64,000 nucleotides of DNA from Pleodorina starrii (taxonomy: Eukaryota; Chlorophyta; Chlorophyceae; Chlamydomonadales; Volvocaceae), in NCBI GenBank assembly GCA_030267565.1, contig BRXU01000035.1, positions 186,001 to 250,000 on the forward strand, read 5' to 3'. The notes beneath the pieces were generated by a model. The model had not been told where the DNA came from and searched no databases. It worked only from the letters and a program-made list of their open reading frames with translations. The translations under genes were made by a program, and so were the position numbers. Shown here one piece after another: positions 28,984-40,221 of this stretch; position 1 is the stretch's first letter, and each line of letters begins with the position of its first letter.

Positions 28984-30035
28984 GTGTGTGTTTGTTACAT
29001 GGTTGGGGGTGCGTGCCCCTCTCATGAACAAAAATCCCATACGAGCCGAGGGCCCAAGGGAACTAAAACGCCTAAAAGCACAACAGTTGAAATACCGCCC
29101 ATGCAGGAGAAGGGGATACTAGCGGCCAAAGGGGACCATTGAGTTGTGGTGGGCCCACATGCGCTCAAGCATCTTCGCCAAACGGGGAGCGAGGATCCCA
29201 TCTCATCGCTTCTTCCATACCCTCGAATTGAGGGAAACCTTCATCAGCGCGGATGCTACTATAAGCAGGGCGGACATGCTTCTCGTCCTCTATTTGACCA
29301 TCCGCAACGCAGCAGGGACATTTTCGCTCAGTCCTAGGGACATGAACTCTGCCCACTCGCGATCTGTTGGCCGCAACCGCCCAACAGCACAAACGAAAAT
29401 GCAAAAGTTTGCGGTGGGCCGCGCGCGGAATGAGAACGCTAGCATGCTGTGGCCACATGATTGCCGCTGCCCGCGCAAAGGGCATACCCATCCAGTGCTT
29501 ATACTTCGCCATCTGAACTCCCGGCTGTTTCCCGTCCGAAGGGTAAGCCTCTGGCGGTACACCTAAACGCTCGTGCTCCCACCCACTCATCAACCGCTCC
29601 CTCAGCGCTGTCACAATCGTTCCTTCGGGGAGTGGCTTACTTAACAACCAATCGACGCGGTTATCGAAACCACTGACGTCCTGCGGCATCCCACTCCAGA
29701 TGTCGATTTCGAGATACGTAAACAACCGCAACACTGCAGCGCCCCGGCCAGACCCAGCTGGGTCGGTAAGTGCGTCGAGTATTTCCTGCCGCAGTACCGC
29801 CAACGCGAGAGAACCAGCCTGCTTTTGGACGCGATTCCAGAAACCAACAACCTGTTTGGCCATGTAGTACTGCAGCGGGAGCTGTGCCATTTCGGCAAAC
29901 AGCAGCCGGTGGGCAGGCCTCGCTGCCCCCACAATCTGCCGCATAAAAATGACTTGTAGTTGCGCATCTGTGCTTTTGAACACGTCATCAGTGCCCAGGA
30001 CCTCTGTCTTGCCGGTAGATGCTTGCACTCACCCT
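28984..30035 (-). mobile_element. LINE-B, 5'-truncated copy 1
   Basis: On the minus strand: the C-terminal part of a non-LTR retrotransposon protein (frame 29165-30028), then about 180 bp of 3' untranslated sequence ending at ccatgtaacaaacacacac, i.e. a (CA)n tail. The protein includes FRLCCWAVAANRSRVGRVHV and the Cys/His motif ECPCC-x8-EDEKH (KCPCCVADGQIEDEKH here), typical of LINE C-termini. The following Cys of the motif is lost here (VRPAYSSIRAD) relative to copy 2 (VLMVCPAHSSIRAD). Other copies: 34243-36195, 47598-47895 and, inverted, 30645-30828. Confidence 0.8.
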
Positions 30036-30072
30036 CTTGGATGAATGCCATCCACCAACGCCCATCATGGTG

Positions 30073-30270
30073 CGATGGACACACCGCCAGCAGTTGTACT
30101 GGTGGTGGCGGCAGCTGTTCCATCAGCTTCTCCCGCTGCTAAATCCCCCTGCTTGATGTGGCCGCCAGCAGGGTCAGCGGCCTGCTGCTGCTCGAGCTGC
30201 TCGACATGGTGCGTGTCTCCTTCATCCGCTGCGTCAACAGACCCAACAGGCTGTTGCAGCACTTCACCTG
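30073..30270 (-). CDS. Possible terminal exon, Ala/Gln/Glu-rich
   Basis: Minus strand after a good acceptor (cttcacctgtagcagg on plus): GEVLQQPVGSVDAADEGD, then EQLEQQQAADPAGG, ending GGVSIAP-stop. Alternatively an overlapping frame (VQLLAVCPSHHDGRWWMAF) ends at a GTGAGT donor near 30029. No partner exons found. LINE-B copy 1 is inserted immediately downstream. Confidence 0.25.
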
Positions 30271-30299
30271 TAGCAGGAAAGATGCAAAGGGAATACGTG

Positions 30300-31155
30300 G
30301 GAGGAATAATCAACCTCTATGTATGTAGCAGGGTGCATAGAACCAGAGCGACGATGAAAGCATAGCCTGTCCTTCCTATACATTTGCAACTTCTGTGCAA
30401 GATACTCAACAACAATCGGCCTCTTACTAATGGTACCTCATGAAACTACAAGCTGATTCATCGCTCGTCAAGCGCCCTCAAGCCATTCTAGCTTCCAGCT
30501 ATCTATACGTATAGTAGTGGCTGTTATCAAACTCCGCGCGAACAATCCCTACCACTTGAGCAGCCGTGCCTATCACATCATCCCGCAGATAGATAGATGC
30601 ATAGTTTGGCAAAGATGAGTGCATCCGGGCCCACCGCAACTCAATTGATTGTCCCCTTTATTTGGCCGCTAGTATCTCCTCCTCCTGCATGGGCGGTTTT
30701 CTACTGTCGTGCTCTGAGGCGTTTTTGTTCCCTTGATGGGGCCCTCGGCTCGTATGGGTTTTTTGTTCGTGGGAGGGGCACGCACCCCCAACCATGTAAC
30801 ACACACGCACACACACACACACACACAGATGCATATTAATTGCAAACAACTGCTTAAGGACCAGTGTTTGGACCACAATGAAGCAATACGCATGCCTTCG
30901 TTTGTTTCAGCTCAGCTCTTATATGCTGCTCGGCAATTATTGAAAGAGGGATTGATCGTACCCGTTTCTGGGTGCTCAGGAAACATATGCACTAGATTTG
31001 CTTACGGCCGAGCAGACGGGCTTCAAACAGACGATCCAGCACTTTACGCAACAGATGCCAACTTTGCAGACGAACCACTGACCCTGCCAATACGGCACGT
31101 AATGCAGCACACATCTGTCTGCTTGTCATGCAGGTAGCGCAACATTTTTTTGCTA
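30300..31155. other. Gene-poor stretch with an inverted LINE-B end
   Basis: Apart from the LINE-B 3' end at 30645-30828 there is a microsatellite (cacacacg at 30800-30830) and no supported exon. The plus-strand frame 30825-31137 is open for about 100 residues but has no recognisable motif. Confidence 0.3.
30645..30828 (+). mobile_element. LINE-B 3' end, inverted copy 4
   Basis: Plus-strand copy of the LINE-B 3' untranslated region: 'gtcccctttatttggccgct', 'ggccctcggctcgtatgg', 'caaccatgtaacacacacg', then (CA)n. The other three copies are on the minus strand. Only about 185 bp, so strongly 5'-truncated. Confidence 0.8.
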
Positions 31156-34100
31156 CTATGCATGATCGTACTTGCCCTGAGACTGCAGCACGGTGGCCCG
31201 GCTGCTGACGATCACCAGTGTACCCGGATGTTCAGAGCCAAGAATGCGCTCACGGACCTTCAAGGCCCTGCGGTGAAGCTGTTCTGCCTGATCGTGCTTT
31301 CCTTGAGCCTTCAGCACGCTAGCCAGGTTGCTGATGGACACCAGTGTATCCAGATGTTCACGGCCAAGAATGCGCTCACGGACCTTCAAGGCCCTGCGGT
31401 ATAGCTGCTCTGCCTGATCGTGCTTTCCCTGAGCCTGCAGCACGTAAGCCAGGTTGTTGACGATCACCAGTGTATCCAGATGTTCACGGCCAAGAATGCG
31501 CTCACGGACCTTCAAGGCCCTGCGGTATAGCTGCTCTGCCTGATCGTGCTTTCCCTGAGCCTGCAGCACGTAAGCCAGGTTGTTGACGATCACCAGTGTA
31601 TCCAGATGTTCACGGCCAAGAATGCGCTCACGGACCTTCAAGGCCCTGCGGTGAAGCTGTTCTGCCTGATCGTACTTGCCCTGATCCTGCAGCACGTTAG
31701 CCAGGTTGTTGACGATCACCAGTGTATCCGGATGTTCACGGCCAAGAATGCGCTCACTGGCCTCCAAAGCCCTGCGGTAAAGCTGCGCTGCCTGATCATA
31801 CTTGCCCTGAGCCTGCAGCACGGTAGCAAGGTTGTTGACGGACGGCAGTGTACCCCGATGTTTAGGGCCAAGAATGCGATCACTGGCCTCCAAGGACCTG
31901 CGGTATAGCTTCTCTGCCTGATCTAACTTGCCCTGAGCCTGCAGCACGCTAGCCAGGTTGCTGACGGACACCAGTGTACCCGGATGTTCAGGGCCAAGAA
32001 TGCGTTCACTGGCCTCCAAGTCCCTGCGGTGAAGCTGCTCTGCCTGATCGTACTTGCCCTGATGTTGCAGCACGTTAGCCAGGTTGCTGATGATCACCAG
32101 TGTATCCGGATGCTTAGGGCCAAGAATGCGTTCACCGGCCTCCAAGGCCCTGCAATAAAGCTGCTCTGCCTGAACGTACTTGCCCTGATGTTGCAGCACG
32201 TTAGCCAGGTTGCTGATGATCACCAGTATATCCGGATGCTCAGGGCCGAGAATGCGTTCACCGGCCTCCAAGGCCCTGCAATAAAGCTGCGCTGCCTGAT
32301 GGTACTTGCCCTGAACGTCCAGCAAGTAAGCCAGGTTGTTGACGGACGGCAGTGTACCATGATGTCCAGGGCCAAGAATGCGATCCCTGGCCTTCAAGTC
32401 CCTGCGTCGTAGCTGCTCTGCCTGATCGTACTTGCCCTGATCCTGCAGCACGCTAGCCAGGTTGCTGATGGACACCAGTGTGCCCGGATGTTCAGGGCCA
32501 AGAATGCGTTCACTGGCCTCCAAGTCCCTGCGGTGAAGCTGCTCTGCCTGATCGTACTTGCCCTGAGCATGCAGCACGCTAGCCAGGTCGCTGACGGACA
32601 CGAGTGTATCCAGATGTTCAAGGCCAAGTATGCGCTCCCTGGCCTCCAAGGCCCTGCGGTGTAGCTGCTCTGCCTGATCATGCTTGCCCTGAGCCTGCAG
32701 CACGTTAGCCAAGAAGTTGATGGACGACAGTGTTTCCGGATGTTCAGGGCCAAGAATGCGTTGCCTGGACTCCAAGGCCCTGCGGTGTAGCTGCTCTGCC
32801 TGATCGTACTTTCCGTACAAAGTGCAAAGAGATGCGGCGGTGTTTATAGCCATGCTTATCTCGGGTGTCCATGGAGTCTCGACACCAGGCACCTGGGCCA
32901 CAGCACCAGATACCAGGGCATTCTTCAGCTCGTGGGTCATGTTGTTCAGGCTGCCTTTAGCACCGATGATATCTCTCAAGATGTTCTCTTTGTCCTCTCT
33001 GATTTTGGCTTCAGCTGTACCGACGTCCAGGTCGATGAATACCTGCGACAATAAATTGTAATCGGCAGTGGCAATCCGAACAAGAATTATGACTAACCGC
33101 TAGGTAGGGTACTTGACCGGAAGGTTATGACTAACCTTCGGGGCTGGGGTGGTTTGGCCCCTCCGGTCAGACTTCCCGGTACAGTGCAATTTTAGGTAAC
33201 CCTGTTAGGGTCCCTGATCCATTTAGGTGCCCCCGGGGAGGAGAAGGCCGTCGACGGTGGGTGCTTCGACTAAAGGAAGACTAGCTCTTACATGTACGTT
33301 CTGAGGTGCATTACGTACATACCAACCCAGCAATTACGCTCAACGACGATGTTTACGTACGGCACCCTAGCCGCGTATGGCGAATGCCTTCTTGTGGGAA
33401 ATTCGATAGTGAAGGACGGGCCGGTTAAGCCCGGCAGGGTAGGTGCAGTGAGAGCAGCTCCATATTTAGTCGCGGCCAAGTCGGTGTAGAGTTTTGTCTA
33501 CCGGTACAAGTATTTGATAGCCCCTCGAGTTTTTGAAACATGCATTGCTCCGGTTGGCTCTGCTGGTACTCTGTTGGCGGAACAGCACTAAACCGTGCTA
33601 AGTTTCAGGACGGTTTCGCTCCGTCAAGCACAGGTCTCTATAGCAGTGGCCCAGTAATCGTCGAGTAGATTACTCTGCCAACCAGGCTCCCTTCCAGGGC
33701 TTTTATACCCTGTTGCGAAGAAGGCTGAAACGACCTCTGGGATTCCGCATATTCGAGGACCTTCGTGTCTGTCTCGCTGGTTCGTAAGTCTACTACGTAG
33801 CCCTTCGACCGACCTTCGTCGATACGAACGGGGTCTCAGGCGTAGCGCGTTCACACGCTATCTGGTTCTTTATATTCCGTAGAACTTCTTCTATCGATCG
33901 CGCCGGGAGCGCTTTACAGACTCTACGGGAGTCTATCGCGTCCCTATTAAGACCGCCCGCCAGTACGCCCACCAGCGGCGTTCCTTCGCGCATCTAAGTC
34001 GTAGCAATACCGCGGCATCGAGATATGCCTAAGTATTCACGCTACAACATACTCGTTCTTATCAAATAAAAAAATAAATATTGGAACTTAAGTGCTGCCC

Positions 34101-37100
34101 TATCTACATCACGCAGTACGTATGTAAGTTAGCCACAGCTTTTTGGGCGGGGCCCCGGCGCGAAGCGCCCATGGGTTCCCCGCCATGTCCGAATGCGCGT
34201 GCGTACGTGTGTGCGTGCGTGTGCGCGTGTCCGCATGCTGTGGTCATGTGTGTGTGTGTTTGTTACATGGTTCGGGGTGCGTGCCCCTCTCATGAACAAA
34301 AGCCCATACGAGCCGAGGGCCCAAGGGAACTAAAACGCCTAAAAGCACGACAGTAGAAACACCGCCATGCAGGAGAAGGGGATACTAGCGGCCAAAGGGG
34401 ACCATTGAGTTGCGGTGGGCCCAGATGCGCTCAAGCATCTTCGCCAAACGGGGAGGATCCCATCTCATCGCTTCCTCCATACCCTCGAATTGAGGAAACC
34501 CTTCATCCGCGCGGATGCTACTATGAGCAGGACACACCATTAGGACATGCTTCTCGTCCTCTATTTGACCATTCGCAACGCAGCAGGGACATTCTCGCTC
34601 AGTCCTAGGGACTTGAACTCTGCCCACTCGCGATCTGTTGGCCGCAACCGCCCAACAGCACAAACGAAACTGCAAACGTTTGCGGTGGGCCGCACGCGGA
34701 ATGAAAACGCTAGCATGCTGTGGCCACATAATTGCCGCTGCCCGCGCAAAGGGCATACCCATCCAGTGCTTATACTTCGCCATCTGAACTCCCGGCTGTT
34801 TCCCGTCCGAAGGGTAAGCTTCTGGCGGTAGAAACGCTCGTGCTCCCACCCACTCATCAACCGCTCCCTCAGCGCTTTTACAATCGTTCCTTCGGGGAGT
34901 GGCTTACTCAACAACCAATCGATGCAGTTATCGAAACCACTGACGTCCTGCGGCATCCCACTCCATCCCACTCCAGATGTCGATTTCGAACAACCGCAAC
35001 ACTGCAGCACCCCAGCCAGACCCAGCTGGGTCAGTAAGTGCGTCGTGTATTTCCTGCCGCAGTACCGCCAACGCGAGAGAACCAGCCTGCTTTCGGACGC
35101 GATTCCAGAAACCTACAACCTGTTTGGCGGCCATGTAGTACTGCAGCGGGAGCTGTGCCATTTCGGCAATAGTTAATTAATTACAGAGGAGTTGGATAAC
35201 AGCTACATAGTGCGATCGCACGACTCTGTGGGTCTAATGTTCAATAGAACATCTAGACCAGGCCACTAACCAATTCACTGGGGAATTCGCCTCATTGGAA
35301 AGGGATCCCACTCTGTGAGATGAAAGTCTTCGACTACGTGTGCCAATTCCGATTCCCTGAAACATTTCGGCAAACAGCAGCCGTTGGGCAGGTCTCGCCG
35401 CCCCCACAATCTGCCGCATAAAAATGACTTGTAGTTGAACCGCATCATCCCGCAAACAAGCTTCGAAAAGGCCCTAGGTTGTTGTTATCACGACGCCTCC
35501 CGGAAGAAGCCCTTTCGAGCGCTTCTGCTATCACAAACGGGCCCCACGCCTGACAGCCATACAACAGAATGGCGCGCACCTGGGTAGTGAACACCGCATC
35601 CGAACATCAGCTGAGAACAACTTTAACTTATCAAGCTTAGCACTTAGAGCAAACAAGGCAGATCGCGCCGAATCACACAATTGTTGGCGGCAAGCGCAAA
35701 AAGATCGGTCGGGCCAGTACACCAACCCTAGGTAGCGCGTGCTGTCCTTGGCTGGTACGGCTTGCCCTGCAAGTCGAAGTTGCGCATCACACGCCGTGCT
35801 AATTTGAGACCGCAGGTCATCGTTGCACGCAGAGACTAACCTTTCACACTTGGAAACATTGGGTCGCATTCCAAAAGCCACACAGAACAGATCGACAAGA
35901 TTAAGGAGCTCTACCATACGCTCCGGGGAGGTCGCAAGCAAACTAACGTCGTCAGCATACAGCAGGATGGAAACGCACTTGCCACCCACGAGGGGAGTCT
36001 CGTGCTTACGCGCTCTAGCGTTCACCACGTCATGTACATCAATCAGGTCGGCAAGCGTTTCGATGAAGAGCCCAAACAACTCGGTGGAAAGGGGGCACCC
36101 TTGTTTCACACCCTGCCGTGACTCAAACTCCCCTCCCACACTCCCATTAACCTTCACCACCATGGACACCTTCTGTGTAACGGACCAAGTGTAATATCTC
36201 GGCCCCCAGAAACGTGACGTGGGCAACATATTACATTCTATATGGCACGGTATCTTTCCTGAATAATCCAACAAAAATCGTATGAGTATAAACCAGTTTT
36301 GCAGTCTCCATGGACCGAGTCCGAGGTCAAATCAACGCCTCTAGGCCTATAACCAATTCCAAAAGATGTATCGTTTCTCAATAAATGAATTCTGACATGA
36401 TGGCGTGAAATGAATCGAACACCCAGCTTGGTTGACCAAGCTGTTGGGCCACGTGGAAGGAATCAGTTTGAAGGATTCCTTCCACGCCTACCTATCTTAT
36501 GACATGCGCACATACAGCGGCGCACGTCAGGTGACTGTATTGTGCCGAATTCATGACAATAACAAACAATAAGTCAACCGTTGGTCCGCAGTTACGTACC
36601 TTTCACTTGTCTCCTATGACAGGCCCGGCCATCCGTATTTTACGGGAAAATGAACCTAAAGAGTAAAAATATGTGTTTAACACTACCTGGCTTCAACAAG
36701 CAATAATCCGCCTTTCTTAACAATATCTCACTTGTTTTTTCTGCGGAAACATGGTATGTGCTTTGGCTGGCTCCCCAAACTCCGCAAAATAGGAAAATGG
36801 AAGTTTACGGCGTCCAAACTGCATTTTACGGAGAAAAGCCTTTCCCCGAGTGACGTGGAGTCAGTTTAAAGGACTCAGTCCATGGTCCAGAACTCCTATT
36901 CATTCCAACCCTTTCCAACTTATACTGTGTTGTTCATATATTAATGTTTGCATGACGGCGTCTCTTCCTTTTGACATCTAACAGGCGAATTCCACTGAGT
37001 TGTTTGTTATGCCTTGTTAGGGCCGAGTTCAAAAATTCTCGCTCGGGGTGTCGGCTTTCAACGCACTCTTTCGCGCAATTCAATATGTATTGAGTAAAAG

Positions 37101-39454
37101 TAATTATAATGAGGAAAGGTTGCGCGAAGGCGAAGAGAAGGCGAAGAACGGAAGGCCCCAGTGGAAACACGACACTTGTTAGCCGGCCAATAATGCTACA
37201 AAAGTTATATGCACTTCGGACCTGCCCATAAACTTAACAAACCTTGATAACTTTGAGCGCGGAAATTTCTACCTTGCTATTTTAAATTTCAATAGCGCCT
37301 GGTCTCCTATTTACCTCTGGTCTACACGTCCCCGTCGTCCGCCGGCGAACGCGTTGACTTTCTCGCCCGCAGCCATGCATGAACCCCAACCAGTCGCCTC
37401 TGCCTGGCGAACATGCCCACCAATCTTCATCAGTTGTATACTGCAACTATGCAGCGGCCATTGCGGGGTGCTCCCCGACGACTGGACATCCATGCGCGTA
37501 AAATGCCAATCTGTGCATTAGAAAGGCCAGCAGCGCGGCCAAACTTGTACAATGACCATCCGTTTCATTATTGTATTTAAAACACAAATGAGATGAGAAA
37601 ATGGGTTTGATTTGGCGCTATAGAAGACGAACAAGAGTGGTTTCGGGGCTCTGTGTGGAAGCAGCCTCTTGTTAGCTTTGTTAGGCGCCTGTTATTTTTG
37701 TCGGGTCAAACAAACAAGCGACTCAGTGGAATTCGCCTGTAACTATATTTGCATAGCGAAATTCTTTCCCGAGACCACACCACCGTTCTGCTAGCCGGTC
37801 CGACCGCCATGACGCATATTACTATTACAGAATAACAAAGGTCGCAAGGGACAAACTATGAGGGGCAAGATGGTTGTTGGACGTCAAGCCGTAAATGCAC
37901 GCACGATGCTGCCTTCTGCGGGCCGCCGAACAATTCCAGTTGGCAAGCCTTACAAGAAATGGATGTTCGCTGTGCAGTTTAGTGACATTACGTCATAAAT
38001 TCGCGACGCGCGACTTCGCGACGGCTTTGAAAGTCTAATGATAACCAGATGATGACACGCGGCGGTGTTGGGGTTGGGAAGGCCGGGCCGTACCCATACG
38101 AGTTCCACCAGGGACGGATCCAAGTCATGGCTGTCGAGATTCGCTGTCAAGAACTGCTGAAGAGCTGTTGCCCTTTGGGTCTTCCGCGCAAGTAGATAGA
38201 CGACGGTACCCTTAACTCAGTCTCTTCCGACTCGCACGCCTACCTAATAACGCTCCCACGCGCAAGTCCCTGGGATGCGGGTTGGGAATACCGGTATTGA
38301 GTGGACAGGAGCCAACCTGTTCAGCCAGACGGACGTACGAGTAGGGATCACTCGCCGGGCAGGGCCGAATGAAGCCCCACCAGCTGAATCGATTGCATCT
38401 CAAACCTCTCGCGGTGGAACTGCCCGAAACCACGTTGTCAGAGCCCATAGGCGATCTCGCTTATTAGGCAGCGGGCATTCAGCGGATCGACCCGAGTCCC
38501 TAGCACTCAACTCCACCCGTACGGATTGAACGGGGCCCCGCCCTTTTCCCGGCTTTAAGGGAGCCGACACCAGTGAACCCCTTGTCACACGATGACGGAA
38601 GAAACGAATTGAGAGCGGTTAATAATGCACATACCTCCTCAAGGTCTTCGAAGTCTATACCGTACGACAGGATCCGCAGCTTTCCTGGCCCGATCATGCT
38701 TGACTGCCATGCCTCGTACAGGCACCAGATCCGCTTGAGGGGAGTTCCGGCCCTGTCCAGCACCATGAGCGTCCCCTCCGCGTCTTCGACCGCCTGGCCC
38801 AGCGCGTCCAGGTCACCGGACTGCAGTGGCCTATGCTGGTTCTGAGGCCGGGATTACAGTTTACAGAAGGCGCGATTATTAGGGACGATAAATGTATATG
38901 GTGGCAACAGAGCATGCTTCACACCAAGCTTACCGTGGTCAAAAGCACCCACCCTAGCGAAAATACTAGCTAACCTGCCGGCGTTAGCTCGCTGGCATTC
39001 GTTACAGGTACATATATACCCGTTCCAGTCCAATCAATATACATCGCAAGATGTAAGACACTGAATGAGCTAAACTTCACGAACTTACAATAGCGAACAT
39101 GTCGAACCACACGAACACATTCGCTGCATCCAGGACCGGCAGTGCCTGCTGCCCATCCGCACTCCGCCTCCAAATCTCCTGATTGTCGGGTGCGAAGTGG
39201 CGCTCAACCATGGCCAGTGTCTCCATGAAGGGCCGGCTCCAAGCATGACTTATGAAGTAGAAGGGCCTGCCCCGAGACACGTATTGGGCCTGGTCGGGGT
39301 CGTCCAGCAGCAGTTGCGTGAACCGGCACTGCCTGTCCTTGGTAAGTGGCATGACCACCTGTTTCGTCAGCTCTTCCGTGGTCAGGTTGCGTTCTGCCAC
39401 CCGGTGCTTCGCCACGAACTGCCGCAGCCATGCCAGCGACACCGCGGCCTGCAT
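31156..39454 (-). CDS. Gene B: SHAW/WCLYE domain-TPR receptor-like protein
   Basis: Paralogue of gene A. Minus-strand exons 39089-39448 (or from ATG at 39454), 38635-38841 and 31156-33042 have the same lengths for exons 1 and 2 (360 and 207 nt) and the same phase 0 as gene A. Exon 1 carries PFYFISHAWSRPF and VFVWFDMFAI, exon 2 NQHRPLQSGDL and RIWCLYEAWQSSM. Exon 3 opens VFIDLDVGTAEAKIREDK and has 13 complete 42-residue TPRs plus a fragment ending GKYDHA-stop, inside what would be the next repeat, so the array is probably truncated. Repeats 10 and 11 are nearly identical. Intron 2 is 5.6 kb against 1.05 kb in gene A because about 5 kb was inserted between about 33575 and 38585. Whether this intron is still spliced out is unknown. 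Confidence 0.65.
33590..34240. other. Unrecognised inserted sequence in gene B intron
   Basis: Absent from the matching intron of gene A. On the minus strand it reads in pieces as coding-like sequence (VLAGGLNRDAIDSRRVCKAL; FFATGYKSPGREPGWQSNLL) with stop codons between, so perhaps a decayed mobile-element gene. The 34195-34260 part is GT/GCGT-rich and leads into the LINE-B tail. Confidence 0.3.
34243..36195 (-). mobile_element. LINE-B copy 2 with reverse transcriptase
   Basis: The longest copy. Minus strand from about 36195: reverse-transcriptase motifs SRQGVKQGCPLSTELFGLFI and LLYADDVSLLATSPE (YADD active site), GMRPNVSKCE, STRYLGLVYW, then AILLYGCQAWGPF around 35560. After a frame-broken middle come the C-terminal stretch and zinc motif ECPCC-x8-EDEKH-x4-C (34385-34849), then the (CA)n-tailed 3' end. 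Frameshifts and a 193-bp SINE make it inactive. It sits in the large intron of gene B and is missing from gene A. Confidence 0.85.
35159..35373 (+). mobile_element. tRNA-derived SINE with 11-bp target duplication
   Basis: A 193-bp insertion (35170-35362) flanked by direct repeats catttcggcaa (35159-35169 and 35363-35373). LINE-B copy 1 (about 29888-29898) has a single catttcggcaa at the same point, an exact empty site. The insert has a box-A-like 'agttggataacagc' at about 35189 and a box-B-like 'gttcaatag' at about 35240, the spacing of a tRNA gene. A partial copy is at 10890-10950. Plus orientation is set by the A and B boxes. Confidence 0.8.
36196..38560. other. AT-richer inserted sequence in gene B intron, no gene
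   Basis: About 2.4 kb, visibly lower GC than its neighbours, absent from gene A. It has a hairpin (ggaaggaatc/gattccttcc, 36457-36486) but no reading frame I would defend; the minus-strand frames 36934-37170 and 38212-38448 have no recognisable motif. The end near 38500-38560 resembles 28375-28440 (ctcgactccacccctacgga type, then gggccccgcc), pointing to a dispersed repeat. Confidence 0.35.
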
Positions 39455-40221
39455 GCAGCAGCGGGCATTCAACAGAGGAGCCTTCGGGTTATATGCATAC
39501 GGGTTACGGCGGTTGGGGTATGCACAGACAGACATACAGACGCAGTGCAATCCTTATTATGACGAGCGAGCCAGGTTCATTCCTTGAGCTGCGTATGCAG
39601 CAGTACGCACGTCAGCTGCTGAAGTCATAGAACGAAATCAGTCGCGCGGTCTCTTAGTGCAACAGCACCCGTACTGCTGATGATCTAAGCTGAATAAATG
39701 TGCATGGGCTCTGTATTTGTACGTAAGGGCCGTCCGGACCGACATCACCATTCACCAGTTTAACCCTTCGTTCAACAAACATGACTTCCTCCGCTGCCCA
39801 AACGGAGACAACCTGGCAGCAAGCAAGTACGTACGTAGTGGCTTTCCAACCTGCTGTTCGTTTGATTGCAGACAATGTCACGCAGCCTGTTGGTAGTAGC
39901 ATCGAAGTACGCCCCGTGGATAGATGGATAGCTATCCCCGATCAGGTATAACTATCCCCGGAGTAGTATGTAGTGTACGTCGCAATTGCTAGGCCTCGCT
40001 TGTAAACTTGTTGTGTGTCGGTTGGGATGCGGCGCGCGGCCTGACAATATCGCAGCTATATATTGAGGTTGGCTGGCCAGGCAACATTTATAGCTGCTCG
40101 CGCGCTGTAATCATTTACGTGCACCAACCAAGGATTGATATATATCCTGTTACATCCGAATCCCAGCAGCCACTCGCACGCTTTGGCCGCATATTTACTT
40201 ATGTCGTGTATATACGTATAC
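39455..40221. other. Upstream of gene B; no supported gene
   Basis: Contains whatever 5' exon or promoter gene B has, but I cannot define it. GTAC-type simple sequence and a tandem 'atccccg' motif near 39935-39960. It ends at the target site duplication of LINE-A copy iii. Confidence 0.3.

Noticed and set aside
31156..33042. Long antisense frames (LCLIVLALMLQHVSQV type) across the TPR exons
   Set aside because: They are the complementary strand of the repeated TPR codons and repeat for that reason only.
36380..36450. tRNA-like sequence on the minus strand (ggtgttcgattcatttc)
   Set aside because: The box B is fair but the T-stem does not pair, the A-B spacing is too short, and the surrounding hairpin explains the self-similarity.
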